Assembly: GCF_007990775.1 (NCBI RefSeq)
Contig: NZ_BJXB01000014.1
Coordinates: 1 to 64,000 of the forward strand
DNA length: 64,000 nt
Direction of reading: 5' to 3'
DNA from: Deinococcus cellulosilyticus NBRC 106333 = KACC 11606
GTDB taxonomy: Bacteria; Deinococcota; Deinococci; Deinococcales; Deinococcaceae
A model generated the notes under the pieces. The model worked only from the letters and a program-made list of their open reading frames with translations, did not search any database and was not told the DNA's origin. This document shows positions 34,229 through 42,397 of the stretch, in pieces (the stretch's first letter is position 1; each line of letters begins with the position of its first letter). A program made the position numbers and the translations under genes.

Positions 34229-34621
34229 ATGAAAAAATGGATTCTGCTGCTTTTTGCGTTGACAGGGTGGGCTTCTGCCCAGACCCTCGAAGGGTTCAAG
34301 ACCCCCTCTGGAAACATCTACTGCCTGTACTACAACAATGAGCTGCGATGTGACCTGCTTTCCACCACAACACCAAAACCCCCTAGACCCAGGGACTGTG
34401 AGCTGGACTGGGGAAACGCATTTGCCATGACCGTAAGGGGCAGGGCATACCGCATCTGCCATGCTGACAGTGCCATGGACCCCAGTTATTCTGTGCTGCA
34501 ATACGGCAAGACCTGGAAAAAGGGAGGATACACCTGCATCTCACTGACCTCAGGCCTGAACTGTACCAACAAGGACAAACATGGCTGGCTGCTCTCAAAA
34601 AGCAGGCAGGTGATTTTTTAG
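34229..34621 (+). CDS. Secreted Cys-rich protein, DUF6636-like
   Basis: 130 residues; signal peptide (MKKWILLLFALTGWASA). The mature part has six Cys and the pattern FKTPSGNIYCLYY, LRCDLL, DCELDWGNAF, YGKTWKKGGYTCIS and GLNCTNKDKHGWLLS, which matches my memory of DUF6636 domains, probably disulfide-bonded. GGGAGG lies 5-6 nt before the ATG at 34229. Its stop TAG shares bases with the repeat that follows. Confidence 0.75.
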   Translation: MKKWILLLFALTGWASAQTLEGFKTPSGNIYCLYYNNELRCDLLSTTTPKPPRPRDCELDWGNAFAMTVRGRAYRICHADSAMDPSYSVLQYGKTWKKGGYTCISLTSGLNCTNKDKHGWLLSKSRQVIF

Positions 34622-34775
34622 CCGTCAGCCATCAGCGTTCAGCAAAAGATGTCTTGATGCTTTCGCAGCAGGACGCCGCAGGGTTTGCACTGTGTCAGCG
34701 GGTTTGACCTCGGCTTTCTGGGCTGAAGTGAAAGCGAAGTTGAGTTGTTGTGCTGAATGCTGAAAGCTGACGGCT
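34620..34775. repeat. 156-bp inverted-repeat element of the GTCAGC type
   Basis: Left arm 34620-34644 and right arm 34751-34775 are imperfect inverted repeats (22 of 25 positions by my count), built from degenerate heptamers such as GCTGAAA/GTCAGC. The left arm begins inside the stop codon of the DUF6636 gene. The interior has no coding potential. A related element lies at 44642-44828. Confidence 0.75.
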
Positions 34776-34814
34776 CTAAGCCACCCACCTGATGTACAGC
34801 ACAGGGCTTTTTGC

Positions 34815-35085
34815 TATACTCTAAAACGCCTTGATGGGGAGGAGTACCCGAGAGGTGGCGCTCAACAGAGAGACCCCGGAAGCTGAGAAGGGGTTGGGAG
34901 GCCACTCGGGGAAGGTCGCCCCGGAGCCTGCAGCAGAACGTGCCTGCGCCCAGCAGCACCAGTAGACCTGCACGGGTCAGCCCGAAACAGCTGTTCAAGT
35001 GCCCTGTGTTCACGGGGAATTGCGGTGGTACCGCGGGAATGTGCGATCAACACGTCTCGTCCGCTTATCGGATGAGGCGTTTTTT
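34815..35085 (+). promoter_or_regulatory. Valine-specific T-box riboswitch (leader of the valS operon)
   Basis: Promoter -10 TATACT at 34815-34820. Stem I: GGGG (34836-34839) pairs with CCCC (34919-34922); CCCGAG (34847-34852) pairs with CTCGGG (34905-34910); the internal loop carries AGTA (34843-34846) opposite the specifier codon GTC for Val (34915-34917). The T-box sequence TGGTACCGCG is at 35026-35035; its TGGT would pair with the ACCA end of uncharged tRNA-Val. The terminator is CGTCTCGTCCG / CGGATGAGGCG (35053-35079) plus six T. Uncharged tRNA-Val should stabilise the antiterminator and switch on valS. Confidence 0.95.
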
Positions 35086-35120
35086 GTGGTTTGAACGCAT
35101 TTCATATTTTGGAGGTCAAC

Positions 35121-35897
35121 ATGGAGTTGCCTGCTGCCTGGCAAGAGAAAACGCATTTTGAGATGGTGCTCTCGTGGGTGTCTTCAACCCATCAACCCCG
35201 TCCAAAATCAAAGGGCCTGTTGCAAGCTCTGGGGCTTGATGAAGACACGGAAGTGCTGCAGGATCTTGACCTTGACGGAGCCAGAGGGCGTGAAGTGTCT
35301 GCTGGCTGGTATCACCACTTCAAAGTCAATCGAATGATGGACAATTATCCTTCGAGAGATGCTGCTCTGGAGGCCGCGTTCCGCCTGATCAAATCCTGGT
35401 CCATGAATGAGACGCCTTTTCTGTCCCTTCCACTGGAAGCACCTTTGTGGCTTTCGAAAGGGGAGCGCCGGAAGTTGATTGAGCATCTGAGAAATCACCT
35501 CCAGGAAAAAGAGATGGAAGAACCTGCCTGGGAGGCCCTCGCGCCCATCAATGCAGAGTATGGGCTCCATGTGGGTGTCTACCAGATCACTTTTGCAGAG
35601 GAATTCACCACCACCTTTGCTGACGCCAGCAATCCCATCCGCAGCCTGGAAGGAAAACAGGTGGAACTGTACCGGGTCCTGAAGGTGGTGGAGCAGCCTG
35701 AACCACAGGATTGGAAAGAGGTGGTCACGGGCGTTTTGCGACTTGAAGGAACGGACATCTGGATCGAGCAAACACGGGTTCTGGCAGATCCCAAAGTCAA
35801 AGTCACAGGGATTCCCTTTGAAGAAGCCACCTGGACTGCAGGAGATTACCACTACAGCCTGAGCAAGTTGCGCTCAGAGGCGGAGGAAATAGCATGA
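35121..35897 (+). CDS. Protein of unknown function under valine T-box control
   Basis: 258 residues, acidic, no signal peptide or membrane segment. I do not recognise it. Short conserved-looking stretches are GLLQALGLDEDTEVLQDLDL, VSAGWYHHFKVNRMMDNYPS and TWTAGDYHYSLSKL. GGAGGT precedes the ATG at 35121. Its stop overlaps the valS start by four bases (ATGA), so it is translationally coupled to valS and shares the T-box leader. The position suggests a role tied to translation or amino acid supply, but this is inference. Confidence 0.7.
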   Translation: MELPAAWQEKTHFEMVLSWVSSTHQPRPKSKGLLQALGLDEDTEVLQDLDLDGARGREVSAGWYHHFKVNRMMDNYPSRDAALEAAFRLIKSWSMNETPFLSLPLEAPLWLSKGERRKLIEHLRNHLQEKEMEEPAWEALAPINAEYGLHVGVYQITFAEEFTTTFADASNPIRSLEGKQVELYRVLKVVEQPEPQDWKEVVTGVLRLEGTDIWIEQTRVLADPKVKVTGIPFEEATWTAGDYHYSLSKLRSEAEEIA

Positions 35898-38527
35898 AAG
35901 AACTGTCCAAGTCTTACGATCCCAGGGCCATTGAGCCGAGATGGGTCAGCAAATGGGGCGACGAGCCCTTCCGGGCCGATGCCACCAGTGGCAAACCCCC
36001 CTTCACCATCGTCATTCCTCCGCCAAACGTCACCGGGAACCTGCACCTGGGTCACGCACTGGACAACACCCTGATTGACACCCTGATCCGCTACAAGCGC
36101 ATGGCGGGGTTTGAAGCCCTGTTCCTGCCCGGAACAGACCACGCGGGGATTTCCACCCAGTGGGTGGTCACCAAGCAACTGGCCGCGGAAGGGATCAACC
36201 GGTTTGATCTGGGCCGCGAGAAATTCCTGGAGAAAGTCTGGGAATGGAAGCGTCAATCTGGTGGCCAGATCGTCAACCAGCTGAAAACCCTCGGGGTGTC
36301 CTGTGACTGGACCCGCGAGCGTTTCACCATGGATGAAGGGCTGTCCAGAGCCGTGCGCCAGCAGTTCATTCAGCTCTTCCACGAAGGGCTGGCTTACCGG
36401 GGTGAGCGCATTGTCAACTGGGACCCGGTGGGGCAGACCACCCTCTCTGATCTGGAAGTGAAACGCGAGGTCAAGAAAGGGAAGATGTACACGCTGTCCT
36501 ACAAACTGGAAGACAGCACCCTGAAAGAAAGCAACGGCGAGGCTGGAGAAATCCGCATCGCCACCGTGCGACCTGAGACCATCTTTGCGGATCAGGCCGT
36601 TGCCGTTCACCCTGAAGACGAGCGCTTTCAGCACCTGATCGGCAAGAAGGCCCGCATTCCCCTCACGGACCGTTACATCCCCATCATTGCAGATGAGGCT
36701 GTGGAGCGGGAGTTCGGGGTGGGTGCCCTGAAAATCACCCCGGCCCATGACCCCACCGACTTCGAGATCGGGGAGCGCCATGGCCTCGCCCGTCCCAGTG
36801 TCATCGACTGGAATGGCAACCTCACCAGTGACCTCGTGCCTGAGGCTTACCGGGGCATGGAGCGTTTCGCTGCCCGCAAGGCCGTGGTCAGAGACCTCAC
36901 CGAGAATGGTGACCTGATCGAGGAGAAAGACCACGAAACCGCCCTGGGCATTGCCGAGCGCACGGGTGTGGCTGTGGAGCCCATGATCAGCAAACAGTGG
37001 TTTGTGCGAATGGAAAGCATGGCCCAATCTGTGCTGCAAGGGATTGATCAAGGCGAGATCACCCTTTACCCGGAGCGTTACACCAAGGTCAACAAAGACT
37101 GGCTGGAAAACATCCGCGACTGGTGCATCTCCAGACAGCTGTGGTGGGGCCACCAGATTCCCGTCTGGTACGACGAGCAGGGCAACACCTACGTGCCTTC
37201 TCTGGAAAATCCAGATCTGGACTGTGATCAGGACCCCCAGTATGCCCATCTGAATCTCAGGCGCGATCCAGACGTGTTCGACACCTGGTTCAGCAGCAAC
37301 CTCTGGCCCTTCTCCACCCTGGGCTGGCCCGACACTGCCGATGAGGACTTCCAGAAGTTCTACCCCACCCAGGTCCTGGTGACGGGTTACGACATCCTGT
37401 TCTTCTGGGTGGCCCGCATGCAGATGGCCGGGTACAAGTTCACTGGAAAAGCCCCTTTCAGCAAGGTGCTGCTGCACGGTCTGTACCTGGACTCCAAGGG
37501 CCAGAAGATGTCCAAGTCCAAAGGGAACGGCATTGATCCCCTGGAACTCTTCAGCAAGTACGGGGTGGATGCCTGCCGCTTTGCCTTCTCCTACCTTGCC
37601 ACGGGTGGACAGGACATCAAACACGATGACCGCCGTTTCGAGCAGGGCAAGGTGTTCGCCAACAAACTCTGGAACGCTTCACGTTTCGTGATGATGAACC
37701 TGGACAATCCTGAGATCCAGAACACCGACACGGGCCTCACCCTGGCGGACCGCTGGATTCTCTCCCGTTACAACGAGACGGTCAGGGAAGTGACCCAGGC
37801 CCTTGATGAGATGGACATTGCTGCAGCCATCCGGGCGGCCTACAGCTTCACCTGGGATGAATTCTGTGACTGGTACATCGAGGCCTCCAAACCCTCTCTG
37901 AGAAACGGCAACCGCCAGACCCAGGAAACCATCAAATTCGTGCTGGAAGGCATCCTGAAGCTGCTTCACCCCTTCATGCCTTTCATCACTTCCGAGATTT
38001 ACGAGGCCCTGGACCACAAACGCCAGATTGCCGTGCACTCCTGGCCCAAGCATGATCCAGCCCGTTTCGATGCAGAGGCCACCCAGGCCTTCGACTACCT
38101 GCGCAGTGCCGTGTCCAGTGCCCGCAGCCTGAAAAACGAACTGGGTCTGGCTCCCCAGGACAAACTGAAAGTCAGCATCACCGGAGAAGGTCTGGGCACC
38201 ATCAAGGACAATGCCTACGTGGTGGAAGCCATCGCCCGCGTCGAACTGGTGGAGGAGATCTCAGGGAAAGTCCTCAGCCAGATTGCGCCCGGCGTGACCG
38301 TGAATGCTCCGCTGGAAGGCACCGTGGAAATCGGTGAGTGGATTGTTCGCCAGAAGAAACGCCTGCAGGAAACCGAAAAGCAGATCAAGCAGGCCCAGGG
38401 CAAACTGAACAATGCTGGTTTTGTGGCCAACGCCCCTCAGGAAGTGATTGAGGAAGAGCGCCGCCGTGTGGCAGAGTTCTCTGCACAGAGGGACCGTCTG
38501 ACGGACGTGATTCGGCAGTTCGAGTAA
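35894..38527 (+). CDS. valS: Valyl-tRNA synthetase
   Basis: 877 residues. Class I aaRS: HIGH motif as HLGH (within NVTGNLHLGHALDN), KMSKS as KMSKSKGNG near residue 540, editing domain between (with HPEDERFQHLIGKKARIPLT and TPAHDPTDFEIGERH), and the WQ/DWCISRQLWWGHQIP core. A C-terminal coiled coil (last 70 residues) is the tRNA-arm found in ValRS. Regulated by the upstream T-box with a Val specifier. Confidence 0.98.
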   Translation: MKELSKSYDPRAIEPRWVSKWGDEPFRADATSGKPPFTIVIPPPNVTGNLHLGHALDNTLIDTLIRYKRMAGFEALFLPGTDHAGISTQWVVTKQLAAEGINRFDLGREKFLEKVWEWKRQSGGQIVNQLKTLGVSCDWTRERFTMDEGLSRAVRQQFIQLFHEGLAYRGERIVNWDPVGQTTLSDLEVKREVKKGKMYTLSYKLEDSTLKESNGEAGEIRIATVRPETIFADQAVAVHPEDERFQHLIGKKARIPLTDRYIPIIADEAVEREFGVGALKITPAHDPTDFEIGERHGLARPSVIDWNGNLTSDLVPEAYRGMERFAARKAVVRDLTENGDLIEEKDHETALGIAERTGVAVEPMISKQWFVRMESMAQSVLQGIDQGEITLYPERYTKVNKDWLENIRDWCISRQLWWGHQIPVWYDEQGNTYVPSLENPDLDCDQDPQYAHLNLRRDPDVFDTWFSSNLWPFSTLGWPDTADEDFQKFYPTQVLVTGYDILFFWVARMQMAGYKFTGKAPFSKVLLHGLYLDSKGQKMSKSKGNGIDPLELFSKYGVDACRFAFSYLATGGQDIKHDDRRFEQGKVFANKLWNASRFVMMNLDNPEIQNTDTGLTLADRWILSRYNETVREVTQALDEMDIAAAIRAAYSFTWDEFCDWYIEASKPSLRNGNRQTQETIKFVLEGILKLLHPFMPFITSEIYEALDHKRQIAVHSWPKHDPARFDAEATQAFDYLRSAVSSARSLKNELGLAPQDKLKVSITGEGLGTIKDNAYVVEAIARVELVEEISGKVLSQIAPGVTVNAPLEGTVEIGEWIVRQKKRLQETEKQIKQAQGKLNNAGFVANAPQEVIEEERRRVAEFSAQRDRLTDVIRQFE

Positions 38528-38562
38528 AGCCTGTACCTTCCCAAACAGATTTCCCCCGAAAA

Positions 38563-38597
38563 CTCCAGCACACTGGTCTGAGACTTTTGTGCTGGAG
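38563..38597 (+). promoter_or_regulatory. Hairpin covering the ribosome binding site of 38605-39174
   Basis: CTCCAGCACA (38563-38572) and TGTGCTGGAG (38588-38597) form a perfect 10-bp stem with a 15-nt loop. The 3' arm contains the GGAG that lies 7 nt before the ATG at 38605. It may hide the ribosome binding site or act as a weak valS terminator (ATCTTTT follows). Confidence 0.55.
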
Positions 38598-38604
38598 ATC
38601 TTTT

Positions 38605-39174
38605 ATGCCTGATGATCACGATGATGAAACCCTGCTTGCCACTTTTGACCTGAAACAACGGGGCTGGACCGCCTCCATGATTCAGAAACTGCTCCCTCAA
38701 CACGATGACACCCGTGAGAACCGACTGAATAAAAAATATGGTCGGGTGAAACTGTACCGGGAATCCCGTGTGCAGGATGCCGAGTCCACGGGAGCCTACG
38801 CCGAACTGCTGGACAAAGCCATTGAGGCCAGTGAACGTGCTGAAAAAGCGCGCCAGACCCGGGCCAGAAAACGTGAAAGGCAGATCAGGGAATTTCTGGA
38901 GGATTTTGATCCGGTGATTGTTCCGATCAGCCAGACCGAGCAAGAAGCCCTCAGTGCGTCCATGACCCGCAGGCTCAAGCAACTCTGGGAAACCCACGAG
39001 ATGATTCTGAGTCAGCAGCTCAGTCGCATGCAGGTGCTGGGCAAAATGACCCGTGAGGAACGCAAAAAAGTCACAGCAGCCCTGAAAGAGCGGTATCTGG
39101 AAGCTTTGCAGGAAGCCTACCCTGATCTGAAAGTCCCTGAGGCTGAGCCTGCCAGTGAAGATGAAGACTGGTGA
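38605..39174 (+). CDS. Charged helical protein with a Deinococcus-type N-terminal module
   Basis: 189 residues. The N-terminal 50 (LKQRGWTASMIQKLLPQ, then NKKYGRVKLYRESRVQDAE) form a short module I have seen in several bacterial hypothetical proteins, where it reads like a small DNA-binding helix-turn-helix. The rest is a long charged helix (Arg/Glu-rich) and an acidic end. No catalytic motif. The start at 38605 was chosen for the GGAG within the upstream hairpin. Confidence 0.6.
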   Translation: MPDDHDDETLLATFDLKQRGWTASMIQKLLPQHDDTRENRLNKKYGRVKLYRESRVQDAESTGAYAELLDKAIEASERAEKARQTRARKRERQIREFLEDFDPVIVPISQTEQEALSASMTRRLKQLWETHEMILSQQLSRMQVLGKMTREERKKVTAALKERYLEALQEAYPDLKVPEAEPASEDEDW

Positions 39175-39183
39175 TGTGGCTCA

Positions 39184-39266
39184 GGGCGTAGCACGCTACG
39201 CCCCTACATTGATGGCTCTGTTCCTTCTGCGCTCGGCCCTCGGCTCTGGGCTCTCGGCCTTCTGCT
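39184..39266. repeat. GGGCGTAGC palindrome and CTCGGC-type repeat
   Basis: GGGCGTAGC / GCTACGCCC (39184-39203) is a perfect 9-bp palindrome with a 2-nt centre. It is followed by GCTCGGCCCTCGGCTCTGGG, the same degenerate CTCGG repeat seen at 45840, 61795 and 61956. The repeat begins 10 nt after the stop of the preceding gene. Confidence 0.6.
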
Positions 39267-39314
39267 GTCACCTTTTCCCCCTCATCCCAATCCGTTACTG
39301 TAATAAAGACTGTC

Positions 39315-40907
39315 ATGAACATCTGCCCTGTATGCGGTACCCCCAATGATCCCCATGCGGTGAATTGCATCAGCTGTGGAGCGCAGCTTGAAAGCCCTCT
39401 GCCTCGAATTGAAAAGTATGACCTGCACCGCATTCTGGGCAGTGGGGGGTTTGGGATCACCCATCTGGCGACCGACCTGAACACCGGGCGCAAGGGGGTG
39501 CTCAAGGAGTTTTTTCCTTCGGGTTCCACCCGAAAAAGGGATGGATCTGTTGAGCTTCCTCAGGGCTATGACCTGGATGAGGTTCTTCAGGAAGCCCGTG
39601 TGCTGGCCCGATTCAAGCATGAGTCGATCAACATGTGTTACACCGCCGAGCGTCTGAATGGCACAGCGTACCTGTTTCTGGAGTTTGTGGAAGGGAAGGA
39701 CCTCACTTCGGTGTACCATTCGGGCATCCTGACCCCGGGCCTGATCAAAAGCATTCTGCTGGATTTGCTGCACGCTCTGGATTATGTGCACAGCCAGGGG
39801 TTTTTGCACCTGGATTTGAAACCCGAGAACATCCTGCTCTCGGATGGCCGTCCGGTGCTGATTGATTTTGGTTCTGCAGTGCTGCACGGTTCCCAGAGCT
39901 CCAGAATCGTGACCCACGGGTATTCTGCACCAGAGCAGTACAGCAAGGGCCTGACCCTGGGAAGCCACACAGATTTTTATGCGCTGGGAGGGGTGGTCTT
40001 TTACTTGCTGACCGGGAGGGTTCCCCCTTCATCGGTGGTGCGGATGGGGGGTGAGGATCAGGACAGTGAGGAATTGGTGCGCCAGTTGCCGCAGGACACC
40101 CCGGAAGAACTCAGGCAGGTGGTGCGCAGGTGCATGGACCTGTCCATTCCAAAGCGTCCGGCCACCGCCCCTGAACTGCTCAGCATTTTCGGGGTGCAGA
40201 GCAAACTGAAACCTGCCTCCCGACCTTCTTCTGAAGTGCAGAGCAAGGAGGATGAGGGTTTCAGGCTGGCCCTCAAAGCAGAGGAGCAGCAGGAGTTCAA
40301 GGAGGCCGCAAGACGCTATGAGATGGGTGCCCGCAAAGGCCATCTGGGGTCGGCTTACCGTCTGGGTTTGCTGCACCATTATGGCAAAGGGGTCGCTCAG
40401 GATTTCTACGAGGAATTCCACTGGATGGGGGAGGCTGCACATGGGGGGCATCCCCAGGCGCAATTCCAGATGGGCTGGCTGTGTTATTACGGTTGCGGCA
40501 CGTTCAGGAGCATCAAACAGTCCGTGGCGTGGTTCAGCAAGGCTGCAGATCAGGGACACCTTGAGGCCCTCACATGGCTGGGAAAACTGCACTGGATGGG
40601 GCGTGGCGTCCCGAAAGATGAAGACCAGGGGTTCAGGCTCATCAAGCAGGCAGCCCTGAAGGAGCATGCAGAGGCCGAATTTCAGATGGGCATGGCGTAC
40701 CTCAGTGGGGTGTCGGTGAGCCGTCATCCTTCCAGAGCCCTGTACTGGTTTGAGCGTGCGGCAGACCATGGACACCTTGAGGCCCTGTACCAGATGGGCA
40801 AGATGTACCGCTCTGGAGAGGCCGGGGTCACCGACCTGATCCGCTCACGGGAGTTTTTCCTGCGGGCTTTTGTGGCAGGTTTTGCAGACGCAGAGAAGGA
40901 ATTGTAG
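39315..40907 (+). CDS. Ser/Thr protein kinase with zinc ribbon and Sel1 repeats
   Basis: 530 residues. An N-terminal zinc ribbon (CPVCGTPND...CISCG, residues 4-21) is followed by a Hanks-type kinase domain (about 33-285): glycine loop LGSGGFGITHLA, Lys in VLKEFF, catalytic loop HLDLKPENILL (HLD in place of HRD), LIDFGSA, and SAPEQY. A linker precedes about five Sel1-like repeats (residues 320-530, e.g. YRLGLLHHYGKGVAQDFYEE). No transmembrane helix, so it is a soluble kinase. Sel1 repeats usually bind protein partners. Target unknown; the LacI regulator follows. Confidence 0.9.
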   Translation: MNICPVCGTPNDPHAVNCISCGAQLESPLPRIEKYDLHRILGSGGFGITHLATDLNTGRKGVLKEFFPSGSTRKRDGSVELPQGYDLDEVLQEARVLARFKHESINMCYTAERLNGTAYLFLEFVEGKDLTSVYHSGILTPGLIKSILLDLLHALDYVHSQGFLHLDLKPENILLSDGRPVLIDFGSAVLHGSQSSRIVTHGYSAPEQYSKGLTLGSHTDFYALGGVVFYLLTGRVPPSSVVRMGGEDQDSEELVRQLPQDTPEELRQVVRRCMDLSIPKRPATAPELLSIFGVQSKLKPASRPSSEVQSKEDEGFRLALKAEEQQEFKEAARRYEMGARKGHLGSAYRLGLLHHYGKGVAQDFYEEFHWMGEAAHGGHPQAQFQMGWLCYYGCGTFRSIKQSVAWFSKAADQGHLEALTWLGKLHWMGRGVPKDEDQGFRLIKQAALKEHAEAEFQMGMAYLSGVSVSRHPSRALYWFERAADHGHLEALYQMGKMYRSGEAGVTDLIRSREFFLRAFVAGFADAEKEL

Positions 40908-41024
40908 AGTCAGAACCTGGTTTTGTGATTGACGCTTTCAGGGTCCTGGCACAGAAGTCTGATTGAAATGCCGATTTTAGATCATTTCTGTAAAATTTTT
41001 CTGTAAAGCCTGACAAATCTGGTT

Positions 41025-41156
41025 TGGAAAAGATTCCATGCAGGCCGCAGAAAACGGTGGATGCTGTTTCGAATGTCAAAAGTTGTGCCAACAAAGTCAT
41101 GGATTTGTGTCTTGGAAACGATATCATGTGAATCAGCACACTGTTGGAACGTTCCA
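41025..41156 (+). promoter_or_regulatory. Cluster of TGGAA...TTCCA palindromes upstream of the LacI gene
   Basis: TGGAAaagaTTCCA (41025-41038), TGGAAACGATATCA (41113-41126) and TGGAACGTTCCA (41145-41156) share one half-site pattern. LacI-family operators are CG-centred palindromes of this kind, so these are candidate autoregulatory sites. A TACAGT -10 lies at 41176-41181. Confidence 0.5.
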
Positions 41157-41202
41157 TAAGATGTTTCAAAGTTGTTACAGTGTCAGAAGAGGCTGGTGCT
41201 TG

Positions 41203-42240
41203 ATGAGCAAACACACCATTCAGGATGTCGCACGGCGCGCCCGCGTTGGCGTGGGTACGGTCAGTCGTGTGCTGAACAACCACCCATCCGTCCGCAAAAG
41301 CACCCGGGATAAAGTTCTGGCGGCCATTGAAGATTTAGGATATGCCCCCAATCCCCATGCAAGACGTATTGCCGGAGGACGCTCATACACGGTCAGTGTG
41401 ATGCTGCCGATGGTCAGCGTGGAATTTTATGTGCGTCTGGTCAATGCCATTGAAGAGTGCCTGGATGAAAACCGTTTTGACATGGCGATCTTTCCTCTGC
41501 TGGGTCGGGCACGCATCGAGCGTTACCTCAACAGCAACCGCATCGCCTACCAGGCCGATGGAATCATCATGTGCACCTACGACCTCGGGAAACTCTTCCC
41601 GGATGGTGCCCTGCCCACCGAACATCCAGTGGTGCTGGTGGACAACGAATCCGACCATTATGATTCGGTTTTCCTGGACAACTATTACGGTGGATATCTG
41701 GTCGGTGAATACGCTGGCCGTCTGGGGCTCCCGGCCTACTCCATGACCCTCGAAGACGACCCTGAGGGCGTTTTTGTGTCTCAGGTCTTTGTGGACCGCA
41801 AGCGTGGCTTTGATGATGGCATTGCTTCCAGCAATGTGCGTTTTGTGCGGGACTACCCCTGCGGACTGCACCACCAGGGTGGGGTTCAGGCGGCCCAGCA
41901 ACTGCTGGATGAAGCGGTTTTCCCCTGCACGGTTTTTGCTGCGGCAGATGTGCTGGCAGGGTCTCTGATGGAGGAGGCCGGGCGCAGAGGTCTGGTGGTC
42001 GGGCGTGACATCAAGGTGATTGGCTTCGATGATCAGCCCTGGTCCCAGGACATGAAACTGACCACCGTGCACCAGCCCATCGAAGTGATGGGACGCCGGG
42101 CTGCCGAGATGCTCCTTGAAAGGCTCTCGGGGTACGAAGGTCCCCCCAGAAAGGCCCGTTTCACCCCGCACCTCGTGGAACGTGACTCCACGCTGGGCGA
42201 AGTGTTACCCGCCAAGTACGTGGCAATCGCAGAAAGATAG
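41203..42240 (+). CDS. LacI-family transcriptional regulator
   Basis: 345 residues. The N-terminal helix-turn-helix with hinge is typical (TIQDVARRARVGVGTVSRVL, NNHPSVRKSTRDKVLAAIED, then LGYAPNPHARRIAGG). The periplasmic-binding-protein-like effector domain (60-330) includes VIGFDDQPWSQDMKLTTVHQ near the end. The ligand, normally a sugar, is not evident because no sugar gene lies beside it. AGAGG lies about 14 nt before the ATG; an earlier in-frame start would read through the promoter. A chitinase operator-like palindrome at 56499 could be a distant target, but this is speculation. Confidence 0.92.
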   Translation: MSKHTIQDVARRARVGVGTVSRVLNNHPSVRKSTRDKVLAAIEDLGYAPNPHARRIAGGRSYTVSVMLPMVSVEFYVRLVNAIEECLDENRFDMAIFPLLGRARIERYLNSNRIAYQADGIIMCTYDLGKLFPDGALPTEHPVVLVDNESDHYDSVFLDNYYGGYLVGEYAGRLGLPAYSMTLEDDPEGVFVSQVFVDRKRGFDDGIASSNVRFVRDYPCGLHHQGGVQAAQQLLDEAVFPCTVFAAADVLAGSLMEEAGRRGLVVGRDIKVIGFDDQPWSQDMKLTTVHQPIEVMGRRAAEMLLERLSGYEGPPRKARFTPHLVERDSTLGEVLPAKYVAIAER

Positions 42241-42243
42241 TGA

Positions 42244-42267
42244 GATACAGCTAAACAAGACTGTATC
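42244..42267 (+). promoter_or_regulatory. Inverted repeat GATACAG-N10-CTGTATC after the LacI gene
   Basis: Perfect 7-bp arms at 42244-42250 and 42261-42267, starting 3 nt after the LacI stop. No T run follows, so it is more likely an operator or an mRNA 3' hairpin than a terminator. It lies about 130 bp upstream of ndh. Confidence 0.45.
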
Positions 42268-42281
42268 AAAAGTGTTTTCAA

Positions 42282-42354
42282 GGCCCCTCGGGATGGTGTA
42301 AACTCGACACTGAAGCGGGGACACACGTCCCTGGCTGTACATCCCCGAGGGGCC
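42282..42354 (+). ncRNA. Structured RNA element (three-way junction) upstream of ndh
   Basis: An 11-bp closing stem GGCCCCTCGGG (42282-42292) / CCCGAGGGGCC (42344-42354) encloses two smaller hairpins: GTGT/ACAC (42296-42299 with 42307-42310) and GGGAC/GTCCC (42318-42322 with 42327-42331, ACAC loop). No T run follows, so it is not a terminator. It ends 43 nt before the ndh ATG. It fits no riboswitch class I recognise. It could be a regulatory leader or a small RNA. Confidence 0.5.
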
Positions 42355-42397
42355 ATATGCCGTGGTTCCCCTTGTGAACAGTTTCACAGGAGCGAGA

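Noticed and set aside
42341..42397. Intrinsic terminator in the structured leader of ndh
   Set aside because: The strong stem lacks any T run downstream, so it does not fit a Rho-independent terminator.
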